NCBI RefSeq assembly: GCF_900110755.1
Contig: NZ_FOFF01000044.1
Span: forward strand, 25,092 to 72,555
DNA: 47,464 nucleotides
Reading direction: 5' to 3'
From: Streptomyces sp. yr375
Lineage (GTDB): Bacteria; Actinomycetota; Actinomycetes; Streptomycetales; Streptomycetaceae
In this document: positions 7,415 to 16,543 of the stretch, piece after piece
Layout: each line of letters begins with the position of its first letter
Position numbering within the stretch: the first letter of the stretch is position 1
Translations under genes and position numbers: made by a program
Notes under the pieces: generated by a model
What the model was told of the DNA's origin: nothing
Seen by the model: the letters and a program-made list of their open reading frames with translations, nothing else
Databases searched by the model: none

Positions 7415-8654
7415 TCTCGTGCTGTACGTCCAGCGGCCGTTGCTCCGCCTGCACCGGGAGGCCCGTCGCCTCGCCAGCGGTGACCTCGGACACCGGGTGG
7501 CCGTACGCACGCGCGGTGAGACGGGCCGGATCGCCGGGGCGCTGGAATCGCTCCGGCACCAACTCCACGGTGACACCGCCGAGTCGGAGTCCGAGCCACG
7601 CACGTACCGCGCACCGGGCGTCCTACGAGGTCCACGTGCCGTCGTCGTGTGCTGCGCCGCGCTCATCGTGGCGTGGGGGGTCGCGCTGCCGCTCCTCACC
7701 TCCTTCGCCGTGCCGGACCGGGTGCCCGCGCAGGCCGAGCAGGACCAGAAGTACCGCACCCAGGCGGCCGCCGACCGGATCCGGCGCACGCTCTCGGAGA
7801 GCGTGGCCGACCTCTCCTCGATCGCCCGGCTGACGGCAGGCGGCGGCACCCGCGTCGACGAGGTGCTGGACGACGAGCTGACCGGGCACGACGGGTGGAG
7901 CTCGCTCTACCTCGTGGACGCCGCCGGCAAGATGGTGGCCCACGCCGGGAAGACCTCGCTGGACATCGACCGCAAGGCCGCCCTGGCGGGCGTCAAACCG
8001 GGCGCGCCCGCCGTGCTCCAGCTCAACCGCTCCGGCAAGGTGCCGGCGGCCGCCGCCGCGGTGCCCGTCGGCGACGGCACCCGCCGACTGGTCACCGAAC
8101 TGCGGGCCGACGTCTTCAACGGCGTGCTGACCCGCTCCGGCATCGGCCGCTCGTGGCTGGTCGATGCCCGCGGCCGGATCATCGCCTCCAACCAGGGCTT
8201 CATCGCCTTCAGTTCACCGCCCAAGCCGGGCGCGAACACGCTCACCGCCACGGCCGCGATCACCTCCGCGCCCCCCGCCCGGCCCGCGGCCCAGTCCTCC
8301 GCCCGCACCCGGGACACGGTGGCGGTCGACACGCTGGGCTGGCGCGTCGTCACGCACAAGCCGGTCGCCTGGCTGCGCCTCGCCGGGTACGAGACCGCGC
8401 GGCACGCCGAACTCGCCGGGCTGCTCGCCCTCGCCGCCGCCCTGCTCGGCCTGGGCTGGCTGTGGCTGACCGTGCTGCGCCCGCTGCGCGCCCTCGACCG
8501 GTCGGCGACGGCGCTCGCGGCCGGGGACCGGACGACCGTGATCTACCCCCAGCACCACGACGAGGTCGGATCCGTGGCCCGCAGCCTCGAACTCATCCGG
8601 CAGCGACTCGCCGCCGCCGACCGGAAGTTCCCCGCCACCGCCGACGGGCAGTGA
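7415..8654 (+). pseudogene. HAMP/cache membrane sensor-like protein, 5'-truncated
   Basis: From about 7415 a plus-strand frame encodes a first HAMP segment (QRPLLRLHREARRLASGDL) and a membrane helix near 7650-7710. An extracytoplasmic sensor-like region of about 200 residues follows, then a second helix (LAGLLALAAALLGLGWLWLTV) and a second HAMP segment ending KFPATADGQ. No histidine kinase or cyclase domain follows. The N-terminus is missing: the only in-frame ATG (7260) lies in sequence that is antisense to the deacetylase remnant. Its original partner genes appear to be pgsB and pgsC, whose remnants follow directly. Confidence 0.7.
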
Positions 8655-8709
8655 CCCGCCCGGTCAGTTCGGCAGCAGCACTCCCCCGCACCGCACCCGG
8701 AAGAAGGAC

Positions 8710-9329
8710 ATGCTCTTCCTCTACAGCGTCTTCCTCGTCTGTGCCCTCGGCCTGCTGGCCGCCGGCATCATCGAACAGCGCCGGCACTACGACAACCTCG
8801 ACCTGATACCCCAGCGCGTGCTGGTCAACGGCATCCGCGGCAAGAGCTCCATCACCCGCCTGTGCGCGGGAGCGCTGCGCGGCGGCGGCCTCGTCACCGT
8901 CGCCAAGACCACCGGCACGGCCGCCCGGTTCATCCACCCGGACGCCACCGAGGAGCCGGTGCACCGCAAGTTCGGCATCGCCAACGTCGTCGAGCAGATC
9001 GGCATCGTGCGGCGGGCCGCCGCCTACCGGCCCGACGCGCTCGTCACGGAGTGCATGGCCGTCATGCCGGCCCTCCAGGAGGTCAACCAGACCAAGCTGA
9101 TCCGCTCCACCATCGGGGTGCTGTGCAACGTCCGCGAGGACCACCTCGCCGAGATGGGCCCCACCCTCGACGACGTCGCCCGCTCGCTGTCCCGCTCGAT
9201 GCCCGTCGGCGGGACCTGCGTCACCGCGGAACAGGACCGGCTGCACATCCTCCAGAAGGAAGCCGACGCCCGGAACTGCGAGTTGATCGCCGTCGACCCG
9301 GAGACGGTCACCGACGAGGAGCTGCGCTC
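8710..9329 (+). pseudogene. pgsB: PgsB/CapB poly-gamma-glutamate synthase, 5' half only
   Basis: ATG 8710 opens a PgsB-like protein: an N-terminal membrane anchor (LFLYSVFLVCALGLLAAGII), then the Mur-ligase-type nucleotide-binding region with VNGIRGKSSITRL (P-loop variant), KTTGTAARFIHPD and LCNVREDHLAEMG. Homology ends near residue 207 (EELRS). The full enzyme is usually over 400 residues, so its C-terminal half is missing. The frame then runs into pgsC-type sequence out of frame and stops at 9354. PgsB ligates glutamate into poly-gamma-glutamate together with PgsC; this fragment cannot be complete. Confidence 0.85.
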
Positions 9330-9536
9330 CAGGCGACGTCCTTCCTCCTCCTGAAGCACCAGTTCCCGTACCTGTTCAGCCACCAGACACTCGGCTACAT
9401 CGTGCCGGGCCTCATCGCCTACCAGTTGGTGCGCCAGCCCCCGCGGGCCACACTGCTGGCGACGGGCTCCGTCACCCTCGGCGCGTACGTCGTACTGGCG
9501 ACGGGAGCGCTGCTCGGCGCACTCCCCAGCGTCTGA
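9330..9536 (+). pseudogene. pgsC: PgsC/CapC, 3' remnant
   Basis: In a different frame from the pgsB fragment, 9330-9536 encodes the C-terminal end of a PgsC-like membrane protein: FPYLFSHQTLGYIVPGLIAY, then two hydrophobic helices ending LLGALPSV. PgsC normally has about 150 residues and several helices; only about 68 residues remain. The abrupt join at about 9329/9330 implies an internal deletion that removed the end of pgsB and the beginning of pgsC. Confidence 0.75.
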
Positions 9537-9578
9537 CCCCGGGAGGCCGACGGGGGGGCCGACGGGTGGCCGCATCGG

Positions 9579-11606
9579 TCACCAGTTGGCTTCGCCCGGG
9601 ACGAGGCGGCCCGCCTTGCGGTACTCGCGGCGGGCCCCTTCCAGCAGGTCGCCGTCGCCGACCGGCTCGTCGCGGCCGGCGGCGAGGTAGGCGGCGGTGA
9701 CGACCGCGCTGCGGATGGAACCGCCGGCCAGCTCGAAGTCCCGGGCCAGCGGCCCCGGATCGATTCCCTCGGCGCAGGGCACGTGGACCAGCCCGTGCCG
9801 CCACAGCGCGAGGCGCTGACCGGCGTCCGGGAACGGGAAGTCGACGACGAGGTCGAGCCGCCGGGTGAACGCCTCGTCGATGTTGGCGCGCAGGTTGGTG
9901 GTGAGCAGCGCGATGCCGTCGAACGACTCCAGCCGCTGGAGCAGGTAGGCGCTCTCCATGTTGGCGTACTTGTCGTGCGCGTCCTTCACCTCCGACCGCT
10001 TCCCGAAGACGGCGTCGGCCTCGTCGAAGAGGAGCACGGCGTCGGTGCGGTCGGCCTCGCTGAAGATGCGCTCCAGGTTCTTCTCCGTCTCGCCGACGTA
10101 CTTGTCGACGACGGAGGAGAGCTGCACGACGTAGAGGTCGAGGCCGAGTTCGGCGGCGACGACCTCGGCGGAGAGCGTCTTGCCGGTGCCGGACTCGCCC
10201 GCGAACAGCCCGAGCACCCCGCGCCCGCGCCCGCCGCCCGCGCTGAGCCGCCAGTCGCCGAGGACCCGGTCCCGGTGCCGGGCGCGCAGGGCGAGTTCGT
10301 GCAGTTGCGTCAACGGCCGTTCGGGCAGCACCAGATCGTCCCAGCCGACGTCCGGCCGGATCCGCCGCGCGTGCCGCTCGAGGCCCGACGCCGACTGCTG
10401 CCGCGCCGCCAGCCGCACATGCTCGGCGGTGACCGGCCCGCCCTCGAACTCTGCCAGCGCCACGGCGGCCCGCGCGGCCCGCGCGACCCGCTCACCGCCG
10501 AGCCGGTAGGGCGCGACGGTCGCGGCCAGGTCGAAGGACAGCGGGGCGGCGGCGAGGGCGGTCGCCCAGGTCGCGGTGCCGCCCGCCCGGCGGCGCGGGG
10601 CGTCCAGGACGAGCGGATCGTGGGTGGACCAGTGCGGATCGTAGGGGCGGGCGTCGGTGAGCAGGACGGTGACGTCGTCCGAGGCGTCGGCCAACAGGCC
10701 GATCAGCGCGGCCGGTTGGTCCGGCAGCCCCGACACGACGACCGCCCGCCCCCCGAGCCGCGCCTCGCGCAGCAGGTCGGGGACGCGGTCGTCGGGCCCG
10801 GTGAAACGCAGGGCACGGACGCCTGCCGCGTCCAGCGCCGAGGCGATCGCGGCGAGGCCGTCGCCCTCGCGGTGCTCCCGCAGATAGAAGGTGAGCGGGC
10901 CGCCGTCCCGCAGCCGGTCCGCCAGCAGCCGTACGAGGCCCTCGTCGCCGTCGGCGGGCAGCGGCGGGGGGAGCGGACGCAGATGTCCGTGCAGGGCGGC
11001 GTCCGGGGTGTCGTCACCGAGGAGATGGGCGAGCAGCCGGTCCGGGACGCGCAACGAGCGGGACAGGAACGGCCGTTCGGGCTCCTCGACGTCCAGTAGC
11101 CCGTACGCGCGCAGGGGCGCCGAGGAGTGGAACCGGGCCCGCGCCGCGGCCTCGTGCGCGGACGCCCCGCACAGTTCGAGGGCAAGCCCGACGGTGGCCC
11201 GCCGCCTGCTGACGTCGTCGTTCAGATACCCGTAGAGCGGCTCGAAGGACCGGTCGAGATCGGGCGCGAGCGCGACAAGCAGGACCGCGGCATCGAACTC
11301 GGAGAGCCGAAGCCGCGAGGCGAGGGCGGCGAGGCCGGCACCGGCCGCAGGCCCGGGGCCGTCCGTAGCGCTGCCGGTCCCGGCACCGGCGAGCAGGTGA
11401 TGACGCACAGCCTCTTCGGACAGATACAGCCCCCGCAGCGGATCCCCGGCGGTGGGATCCCCGACGGCCCGCCGATCGACCAACTCACCGACCCGCTCCC
11501 GCAACCCACCAAGCCGACCAAGCAACTCCCCGACGCCCCCGCCCTCCGGGGCGGCGATCACGGGCTGCTGTTCCTCGGTGGTCGCCCCGGTCTTGGGCCC
11601 GGTCAT
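9579..11606 (-). CDS. cis15: CIS AAA+ ATPase (Pvc15-like)
   Basis: A 675-residue protein with a C-terminal AAA+ module. It shows Walker A GESGTGKT (about residue 462), Walker B AVLLFDEADAVFGKRSE and sensor region LLTTNLRANIDEAFTRRLD. The N-terminal 450 residues contain a helical/winged region (LSEFDAAVLLVALAPDLDRSF) and a degenerate ATPase-like part without a P-loop. This is the usual layout of the ATPase encoded in PVC-like injection clusters, thought to act in particle assembly or remodelling. ATG 11606 overlaps the stop of the DUF4255 gene (ATGA, 11603-11606), so the two are translationally coupled. The long upstream extension of the frame is ignored because it overlaps that gene. Confidence 0.92.
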   Translation of the reverse strand: MTGPKTGATTEEQQPVIAAPEGGGVGELLGRLGGLRERVGELVDRRAVGDPTAGDPLRGLYLSEEAVRHHLLAGAGTGSATDGPGPAAGAGLAALASRLRLSEFDAAVLLVALAPDLDRSFEPLYGYLNDDVSRRRATVGLALELCGASAHEAAARARFHSSAPLRAYGLLDVEEPERPFLSRSLRVPDRLLAHLLGDDTPDAALHGHLRPLPPPLPADGDEGLVRLLADRLRDGGPLTFYLREHREGDGLAAIASALDAAGVRALRFTGPDDRVPDLLREARLGGRAVVVSGLPDQPAALIGLLADASDDVTVLLTDARPYDPHWSTHDPLVLDAPRRRAGGTATWATALAAAPLSFDLAATVAPYRLGGERVARAARAAVALAEFEGGPVTAEHVRLAARQQSASGLERHARRIRPDVGWDDLVLPERPLTQLHELALRARHRDRVLGDWRLSAGGGRGRGVLGLFAGESGTGKTLSAEVVAAELGLDLYVVQLSSVVDKYVGETEKNLERIFSEADRTDAVLLFDEADAVFGKRSEVKDAHDKYANMESAYLLQRLESFDGIALLTTNLRANIDEAFTRRLDLVVDFPFPDAGQRLALWRHGLVHVPCAEGIDPGPLARDFELAGGSIRSAVVTAAYLAAGRDEPVGDGDLLEGARREYRKAGRLVPGEANW

Positions 11607-12289
11607 CGTTGGTCCGGGCGGTGGGCCGTGGCCTCTCGGGCGGCTTCCCGGGCGGCTTTGGCCGCTGCCACCTGGTGGGGGCGGTGGGCGCGTTCGGCGG
11701 ACTCCGGGGGGTCGCCGTCCATGCCGCGCAGGCGGACCGCCGCGCCCTCCGTGACCGGCGGCCCGGCGTCGTACTCCGGGTAGGCCGGGAAGGGGGCCGT
11801 CACCACCAGGTCCAGGGACGGCTTGAGTTCGCCGCCGAGGGCGGACCAGATCTCGGCGAGGGAACGCGACTCGGTCTGGATGCCGGCCACCGTCAACGGC
11901 ATCGCAAGGCCCAACGCGCCCAGGGCACCCGGGAGTTCGTCGGCCGTGAGCATCTCGCGCGGCAGCAGTGTCGCCAACACGGCGGACAGCAGCCGGTGTT
12001 CGTCCTGGGGCGTCCGCGTCCACGCGGTCACGAGGTACGACAGCCGAAACCAGCGCGGCGGTTGGCGGCGCTTCACGACGACGTCCCGTTCGTCGCGCAC
12101 CGCCATCTGGCCGCGCTGCCGCCGGGACACGTCCTCACGGATGTCGTACAGGTAGGTGTTGATGACCGGGGCGTTGCGCCGGGCGGCCCAGTCGCGGGTC
12201 GGGGCCTCGAAGGAGACCTCGATGCCGGAACCGGCGAGCGTGCCGCCTTCGAGCAGGCTTTTGAGGACTTCGTCCACCTCGTGGATCAC
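11603..12289 (-). CDS. cis16: DUF4255 tail-terminator-like CIS protein (Pvc16-like)
   Basis: A 228-residue DUF4255 protein (IHEVDEVLKSLLEGG, APVINTYLYDIREDVSRR, RLSYLVTAWT, DEHRLLSAVLATLL). In PVC-like systems this family caps the sheath-tube at the distal end. I choose GTG 12289 because GAGGAG lies 7 nt upstream; the TTG at 12304 overlaps that ribosome site. The Lys/Arg/Ala-rich C-terminal tail (after residue 200) is not part of the usual domain. It is the first gene of a two-gene unit with the ATPase. Confidence 0.88.
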   Translation of the reverse strand: MIHEVDEVLKSLLEGGTLAGSGIEVSFEAPTRDWAARRNAPVINTYLYDIREDVSRRQRGQMAVRDERDVVVKRRQPPRWFRLSYLVTAWTRTPQDEHRLLSAVLATLLPREMLTADELPGALGALGLAMPLTVAGIQTESRSLAEIWSALGGELKPSLDLVVTAPFPAYPEYDAGPPVTEGAAVRLRGMDGDPPESAERAHRPHQVAAAKAAREAAREATAHRPDQR

Positions 12290-12453
12290 CGTCGTGCTCC
12301 TCAACTGCCTTGCCGATCACCCACGGGCGTCACCCCGCCCATTGCCCTGCCGTACCAACCGTGCCTCGGGCGGCCCCGGTTCCGCAGGCGCGGCAGGGTC
12401 GACAGGCGGGCACGGCATACTGCCCGCGTGTCCGCCTTCGATTGCCCGTTCGG

Positions 12454-13149
12454 TCAGATGTAGCCTTCCCGGAGGGCATATGCCACCGCGTGCGCCCGGT
12501 TGCGCAGATGCAACCGCGTCGTGAGTCCGTGCATGACGTTCTTGACGGTTCGTTCGGAGTAGGACAGTTTGCTGGCGATCTCTCCGGTGTCCAGCCCCTC
12601 GGCGACCAGCCGCAGGACGTCCACCTCCCGAGGCGCGAGCCCCAGGGAGGGCGCGCCGGGCCGGCCCGCCGCACCCCGGTGCATGGTGCCGACCTGGCTG
12701 ATGAGCCTGCCGAGCAGGTCGGCGGGCAGATCGCCGTCGCCCCGGTGGGCGGCCAGCACTGCCTGCACCAGCCGGTGCGCGGTGGCCTCGCGACGCCAGA
12801 CGATGGCCCCGACCCCGCACTCGATGACGTCCAGCAGCTCGGTCTCGCGGATCGTGCCCACGACGAGCACCGCCCGGGTACCCTCACTGCGCACGATCCG
12901 CCGCAGCCGGGCCAGCGCCGCTTCGTCGAGGGTGTCCTCGATCAGCAGCGCCACCGTGCCGCCGACGGCCGGGAGTTCCTCGCGGACCTCGACCTCCGGA
13001 CGCCCGCGCAACTGGCTGACGGCGCCTTCGCGGGAGATCGGATCCGGTGCCTGGACGGTCACCGGAATCCGCCGCCGGGTTCCGACGGCGGTGCTGGTGC
13101 TGGTGCCGATGCCGGTGCCGGTCTCTGGTGTCCGAGGTGAGCTGAGCAA
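12454..13149 (-). CDS. Atypical LuxR-family response regulator next to the CIS
   Basis: The C-terminal 65 residues are a LuxR helix-turn-helix (APREVDVLRLVAEGLDTGEIASKL, SERTVKNVMHGLTTRLHLRN). The N-terminal part folds like a receiver (IPVTVQAPDPISREGAVSQL onward). However, the usual phospho-acceptor position after the third strand reads VALLIEDT and the conserved Lys region reads AIVWRREA, so phosphorylation is doubtful. No histidine kinase gene is adjacent. The start is uncertain: I use TTG 13149 (231 aa, normal family size) preceded by a G-rich stretch, because the longer frame up to 13335 has a non-homologous leader. It probably regulates the CIS genes, as Streptomyces clusters carry such a gene at this place. 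Confidence 0.75.
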   Translation of the reverse strand: MLSSPRTPETGTGIGTSTSTAVGTRRRIPVTVQAPDPISREGAVSQLRGRPEVEVREELPAVGGTVALLIEDTLDEAALARLRRIVRSEGTRAVLVVGTIRETELLDVIECGVGAIVWRREATAHRLVQAVLAAHRGDGDLPADLLGRLISQVGTMHRGAAGRPGAPSLGLAPREVDVLRLVAEGLDTGEIASKLSYSERTVKNVMHGLTTRLHLRNRAHAVAYALREGYI

Positions 13150-13464
13150 CCGTGGCCCCCATGTGGTGACGGATGGGTCAGGTCCAGACTTCTGCGCTCC
13201 CTGTGGTGCGCGCAATCGTGGAGCACCACGAGACCGACCACGAGACCAAGCCGCCGACGACCACGGTTTCCCCGCATCACCGCAGGTCAGAGCGGATATC
13301 CTCGCCGTCGTTCGACCGGCCGTGAGTCTCGCCACATTGCTTGCGCGAACCCGTTTCCAGCCACACGGCCTCTACCTCTACACGCCAGACGGCATATCCG
13401 CCCACGTGTTCGACGCTCTACCCGATGACCTACCCGATGACCTATCCGACAGCAGGAGGCAGCG
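13150..13464. promoter_or_regulatory. Divergent intergenic region between the two regulators
   Basis: About 315 bp between the response regulator and the large LuxR gene. The only structure I can point to is a threefold direct repeat of a 12-bp unit (CTACCCGATGAC type; the third copy diverges) at about 13420-13450, just ahead of the ribosome site AGGAGG (13454-13459). No clear promoter was recognised. Confidence 0.4.
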
Positions 13465-16323
13465 ATGACCGGACCCTTGCGGGAACGTGACGACGCGCAC
13501 GCGCTGCTCGCGGCGGAGGCGGAGCGCGCCCGCGCCGGGATCGGCCGTCTCGTCCTGCTGCGCGGCGCGAGCGGCACCGGCCGGTCCGCCGTCCTGGAGG
13601 CCGCCGCCGCGCACGCGACCCACCTCGGGCTGCGCGTCCTGCGCGCCCGCTGCTCCCCCGAGGACACCGCGCTGCCGTTTTCCTCCGTCCTCCATCTCCT
13701 GGGCCCCGTACCGGAGTTCGCGGACGTCGCCCCGGGCTTCGACGACCGCGACAGCGCGGCCCGGCTGTGGCGGCTGCTGCGCTCGTACGCCGACGAGGCA
13801 CCGCTGATGGTCGCCGTGGACGACGTCCACCTCGCCGACGAGGCCTCGCGCCGCTGGTTCGTGGAGGCGGCCCGCCGCATCGACCGCCTGCCGGTGCTGC
13901 TGGTGGCCACCGAACGCAGCCAGTACGACATCGACTTACGGCCCGCCGGTCTCACCCACGCCCTCTCCCCGTCCGCCGTCCGCACCCACACCCTCGCCCC
14001 CCTCACCGACCACGCCTCGGCCGACCTGGTCCGCGCCGCCTTCCCGACGGCCTCCGACCGGTGGACGGCGGACTGCGTGCGCGCCGGCGCGGGCAACCCG
14101 CTGCTTCTGCACGCCCTCCTCGACGACCTCGTCGGTGTTCCGCCCCCGACGGCCGTCCCGCAGACGTGCGCCGCGCTGTACCCGGGCGCGTACCCGGCGG
14201 CGGTCTCCTGGTGGCTGGACAGCGCGGGCCCGACGACGGCGGAGGTGGCCCGCACACTGGCAGCACTGGAACTGGCGGAACAGACAGAACAGATAGAACA
14301 GACAGAACAACCGGAGGACACAGGCGTCGGCCGTACAGGCGGCCCCACCTGCGCCGCCCCCGCCGCCCCCGCTGCCCCCGCCACCCCCGCGTCCCTCACG
14401 GCCCTCGCCGCCCTCCTCGCCGAGGCGTCCGGTGCCGACCACGCCCGCGTGTCCGGCTGGCTGACGGCGATGACGCGGCTCGGCGTGCTGCGCCGGGACG
14501 CCCCCGACGCCCGCCCCCGCTACGCCCACCCCCTCCTGCGGGACGCCGTACTCGCCGGCTGGTCCACCGCGCGCCGTCAGGACGCGCACCGGGCGGTGGC
14601 CCACGCGATGCTGCGCCGGGGCGACCATGTCGACGCCGTGGCACGGCAGTTGCTGGCCGCCGCGCCGACCGGACTGCCGTGGGCGCTGCGCGTACTGCGC
14701 GAGGCCGCCACCGTCGCCGTGCGCGACGGCCGCCCCGGCGACGCCGTCCGCTACCTGAGCCGAGCCCTCCGCGAACCCCTCCCCGACGACCTCCGCCAAC
14801 GCCTGCTCACCGAACTCGGCTCGCTGGAGTACGCCTCCGCCGACGCCCCCGGCGGCATCCCGCGCCTCGCCGAGGCGCTGGACCTGCCGGCCGACCCCCG
14901 TGACCAGGTCCGTACGGCGATCGCGCTGGGCACCGCGCTCGCGGGGCGCGGGGAGGTCCGTACGGCGGTGGAGGCGCTGCGCAGGCTGGAGTCCCGGCTG
15001 CCGGCCGGTCACGCCGACCTGGCCCGCACCCTCCAGACGGCGTCCGCGCTCCTGTCCGACCAGGACCAGACGGTCCGCGGCGAGGCCTACCGCTGGCTCA
15101 CCGACACCGCCGAACGCTCCCCGGAACTGGTCGGAGCCTCGGGCCAGGCCCTCCTTGTCCGGTACGCGGCTACGGCCGGGGAGATACCGGCGCGGGAGGC
15201 GATGCGCCGGCTGCGCACGCTCCTGACGGAGCCCGCCGACCCGCTCGCCGAGCCGTTCCTGCTGGGTACGGCGGCGGCGGTGGCGCAGTGGGCCGACGAA
15301 CTCGACGAGGCGGAACGCCTGTTGGAACGCGGTCTGGCGGGCCAGCACCCGTCGCTCCTGCACCCGATGGAACAGGCCCTGCTGGACACCCGGTGGGACA
15401 TAGCGGCGGCGCGCGGCACGTACGCGGCCCTGCTGGCCGAGCACCCCAGGGCACCCGGAGCCTCTGCCCGCCGGCGCACCGGCGGCGGCCCGGCGAACGC
15501 CGACGCGCACACCGTGCTGGCCCTGGTGGAGACGGGCCGCACCCAGGAAGCCCGCCGCCTCGCCGACACCTTCGATCTCTGGGCCACCCCGGACTCCTGG
15601 GAACTGAACCGCTTCCTCTACGCGCGGGGAGTGCTGCGTTTCACGGAGGGCGACGTCGCGGGCGCCCTGCACGACTTCCTGGAGTGCGGCCGCCGTCAGT
15701 CGGCCCGCGCGGTCCTCAGCCCGGTCGTCACACCGTGGCGGACGGCGGCGGCGGAATGCCGGCTGGCCCTGGGCAACCCCCAGGAGGCGCTGACCCTGGC
15801 GGCGGAGGAACTGCGCCTCGCCCGCGTCTGGGACACCCCGCGCACCCTGGGCCGGGCGCTGCGCGTCCTGGGCCGCGCGACCCGTGGCCGCCGGGGCCTG
15901 CAACTGGGCGAGGAGGCGGTGACGGTCCTGCGGAACTCCCCGGCGGAGGCGGAACTGATCGCCTCACTCCTGGCCCAGGGCCACCAGCTCATCTCGGCCG
16001 GCGAACGCACCCGTGGCCGCGACTACCTCCGCGAGGGCGCCGAACGCGCCGAACGCCTGGGCAGCGAACGCCTGCTGCGCTACGCCGACCAGGCCCTCCG
16101 CACCGCAGGCGCCCGCCGCACCACCCCCACCCACACCGGCTCGACCTCCCTCACCGGCAGCGAACGCCGCATCGCCGAACTAGCGGCAGAGGGCCACACG
16201 AACACCCAAATAGCCAACCTCCTCCACGTAGCCCGCCGCACAGTCGAAACCCACCTGACGAACACCTACAAGAAACTGGGCATTCGAAGGAGAAGCGAAT
16301 TGCGGGGGGCCTTGGAGGAGTAA
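13465..16323 (+). CDS. Large ATP-binding LuxR-family (LAL) regulator
   Basis: A 952-residue protein with ATG 13465 and AGGAGG five bases upstream. The N-terminal AAA-type module has a P-loop GASGTGRS (residues 34-41; Arg replaces the usual Lys) and a Walker B region LMVAVDDVHLADE near residue 115. A long helical-repeat middle section follows. A LuxR helix-turn-helix lies at about 893-950 (LTGSERRIAELAAEGHTNTQ, RRTVETHLTNTYKKLGIRRR). LAL proteins are usually pathway-specific transcription activators. A homologous gene sits at the end of Streptomyces CIS clusters, so control of the CIS is likely but inferred. The final 180 bp use less G/C-biased codons than the rest. Confidence 0.88.
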   Translation: MTGPLRERDDAHALLAAEAERARAGIGRLVLLRGASGTGRSAVLEAAAAHATHLGLRVLRARCSPEDTALPFSSVLHLLGPVPEFADVAPGFDDRDSAARLWRLLRSYADEAPLMVAVDDVHLADEASRRWFVEAARRIDRLPVLLVATERSQYDIDLRPAGLTHALSPSAVRTHTLAPLTDHASADLVRAAFPTASDRWTADCVRAGAGNPLLLHALLDDLVGVPPPTAVPQTCAALYPGAYPAAVSWWLDSAGPTTAEVARTLAALELAEQTEQIEQTEQPEDTGVGRTGGPTCAAPAAPAAPATPASLTALAALLAEASGADHARVSGWLTAMTRLGVLRRDAPDARPRYAHPLLRDAVLAGWSTARRQDAHRAVAHAMLRRGDHVDAVARQLLAAAPTGLPWALRVLREAATVAVRDGRPGDAVRYLSRALREPLPDDLRQRLLTELGSLEYASADAPGGIPRLAEALDLPADPRDQVRTAIALGTALAGRGEVRTAVEALRRLESRLPAGHADLARTLQTASALLSDQDQTVRGEAYRWLTDTAERSPELVGASGQALLVRYAATAGEIPAREAMRRLRTLLTEPADPLAEPFLLGTAAAVAQWADELDEAERLLERGLAGQHPSLLHPMEQALLDTRWDIAAARGTYAALLAEHPRAPGASARRRTGGGPANADAHTVLALVETGRTQEARRLADTFDLWATPDSWELNRFLYARGVLRFTEGDVAGALHDFLECGRRQSARAVLSPVVTPWRTAAAECRLALGNPQEALTLAAEELRLARVWDTPRTLGRALRVLGRATRGRRGLQLGEEAVTVLRNSPAEAELIASLLAQGHQLISAGERTRGRDYLREGAERAERLGSERLLRYADQALRTAGARRTTPTHTGSTSLTGSERRIAELAAEGHTNTQIANLLHVARRTVETHLTNTYKKLGIRRRSELRGALEE

Positions 16324-16327
16324 GCGA

Positions 16328-16543
16328 TCAGACCCCGACGCCACCGGCACTGGCACCGGCTATGAACGCGGCGAGCCCCTCGGCCGAGAACTCGACTATG
16401 GGGCCGCCCGGGTCCTTGCTGTCCCGTATCGCGCGGGTGCCACCAGGCAGAACGGCGACTTCAACACAGTCGCCGTTGTTTCCGGAGTACGAGGACTTCA
16501 CCCACTCCAGTGGGGCCGAAGCGGGTCCGGTGTTTGGCTTCAT
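16328..16543 (-). CDS. DUF397 protein
   Basis: A 71-residue protein with the family signature (LEWVKSSYSGNNGDCVEVAV, IRDSKDPGGPIVEFSAEGLAAF). ATG 16543 overlaps the stop of the upstream XRE regulator (ATGA). In Streptomyces such pairs resemble WhiJ systems, in which a small DUF397 partner modulates a DNA-binding protein and influences development. The partner relation here is inferred from the coupling. Confidence 0.92.
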   Translation of the reverse strand: MKPNTGPASAPLEWVKSSYSGNNGDCVEVAVLPGGTRAIRDSKDPGGPIVEFSAEGLAAFIAGASAGGVGV

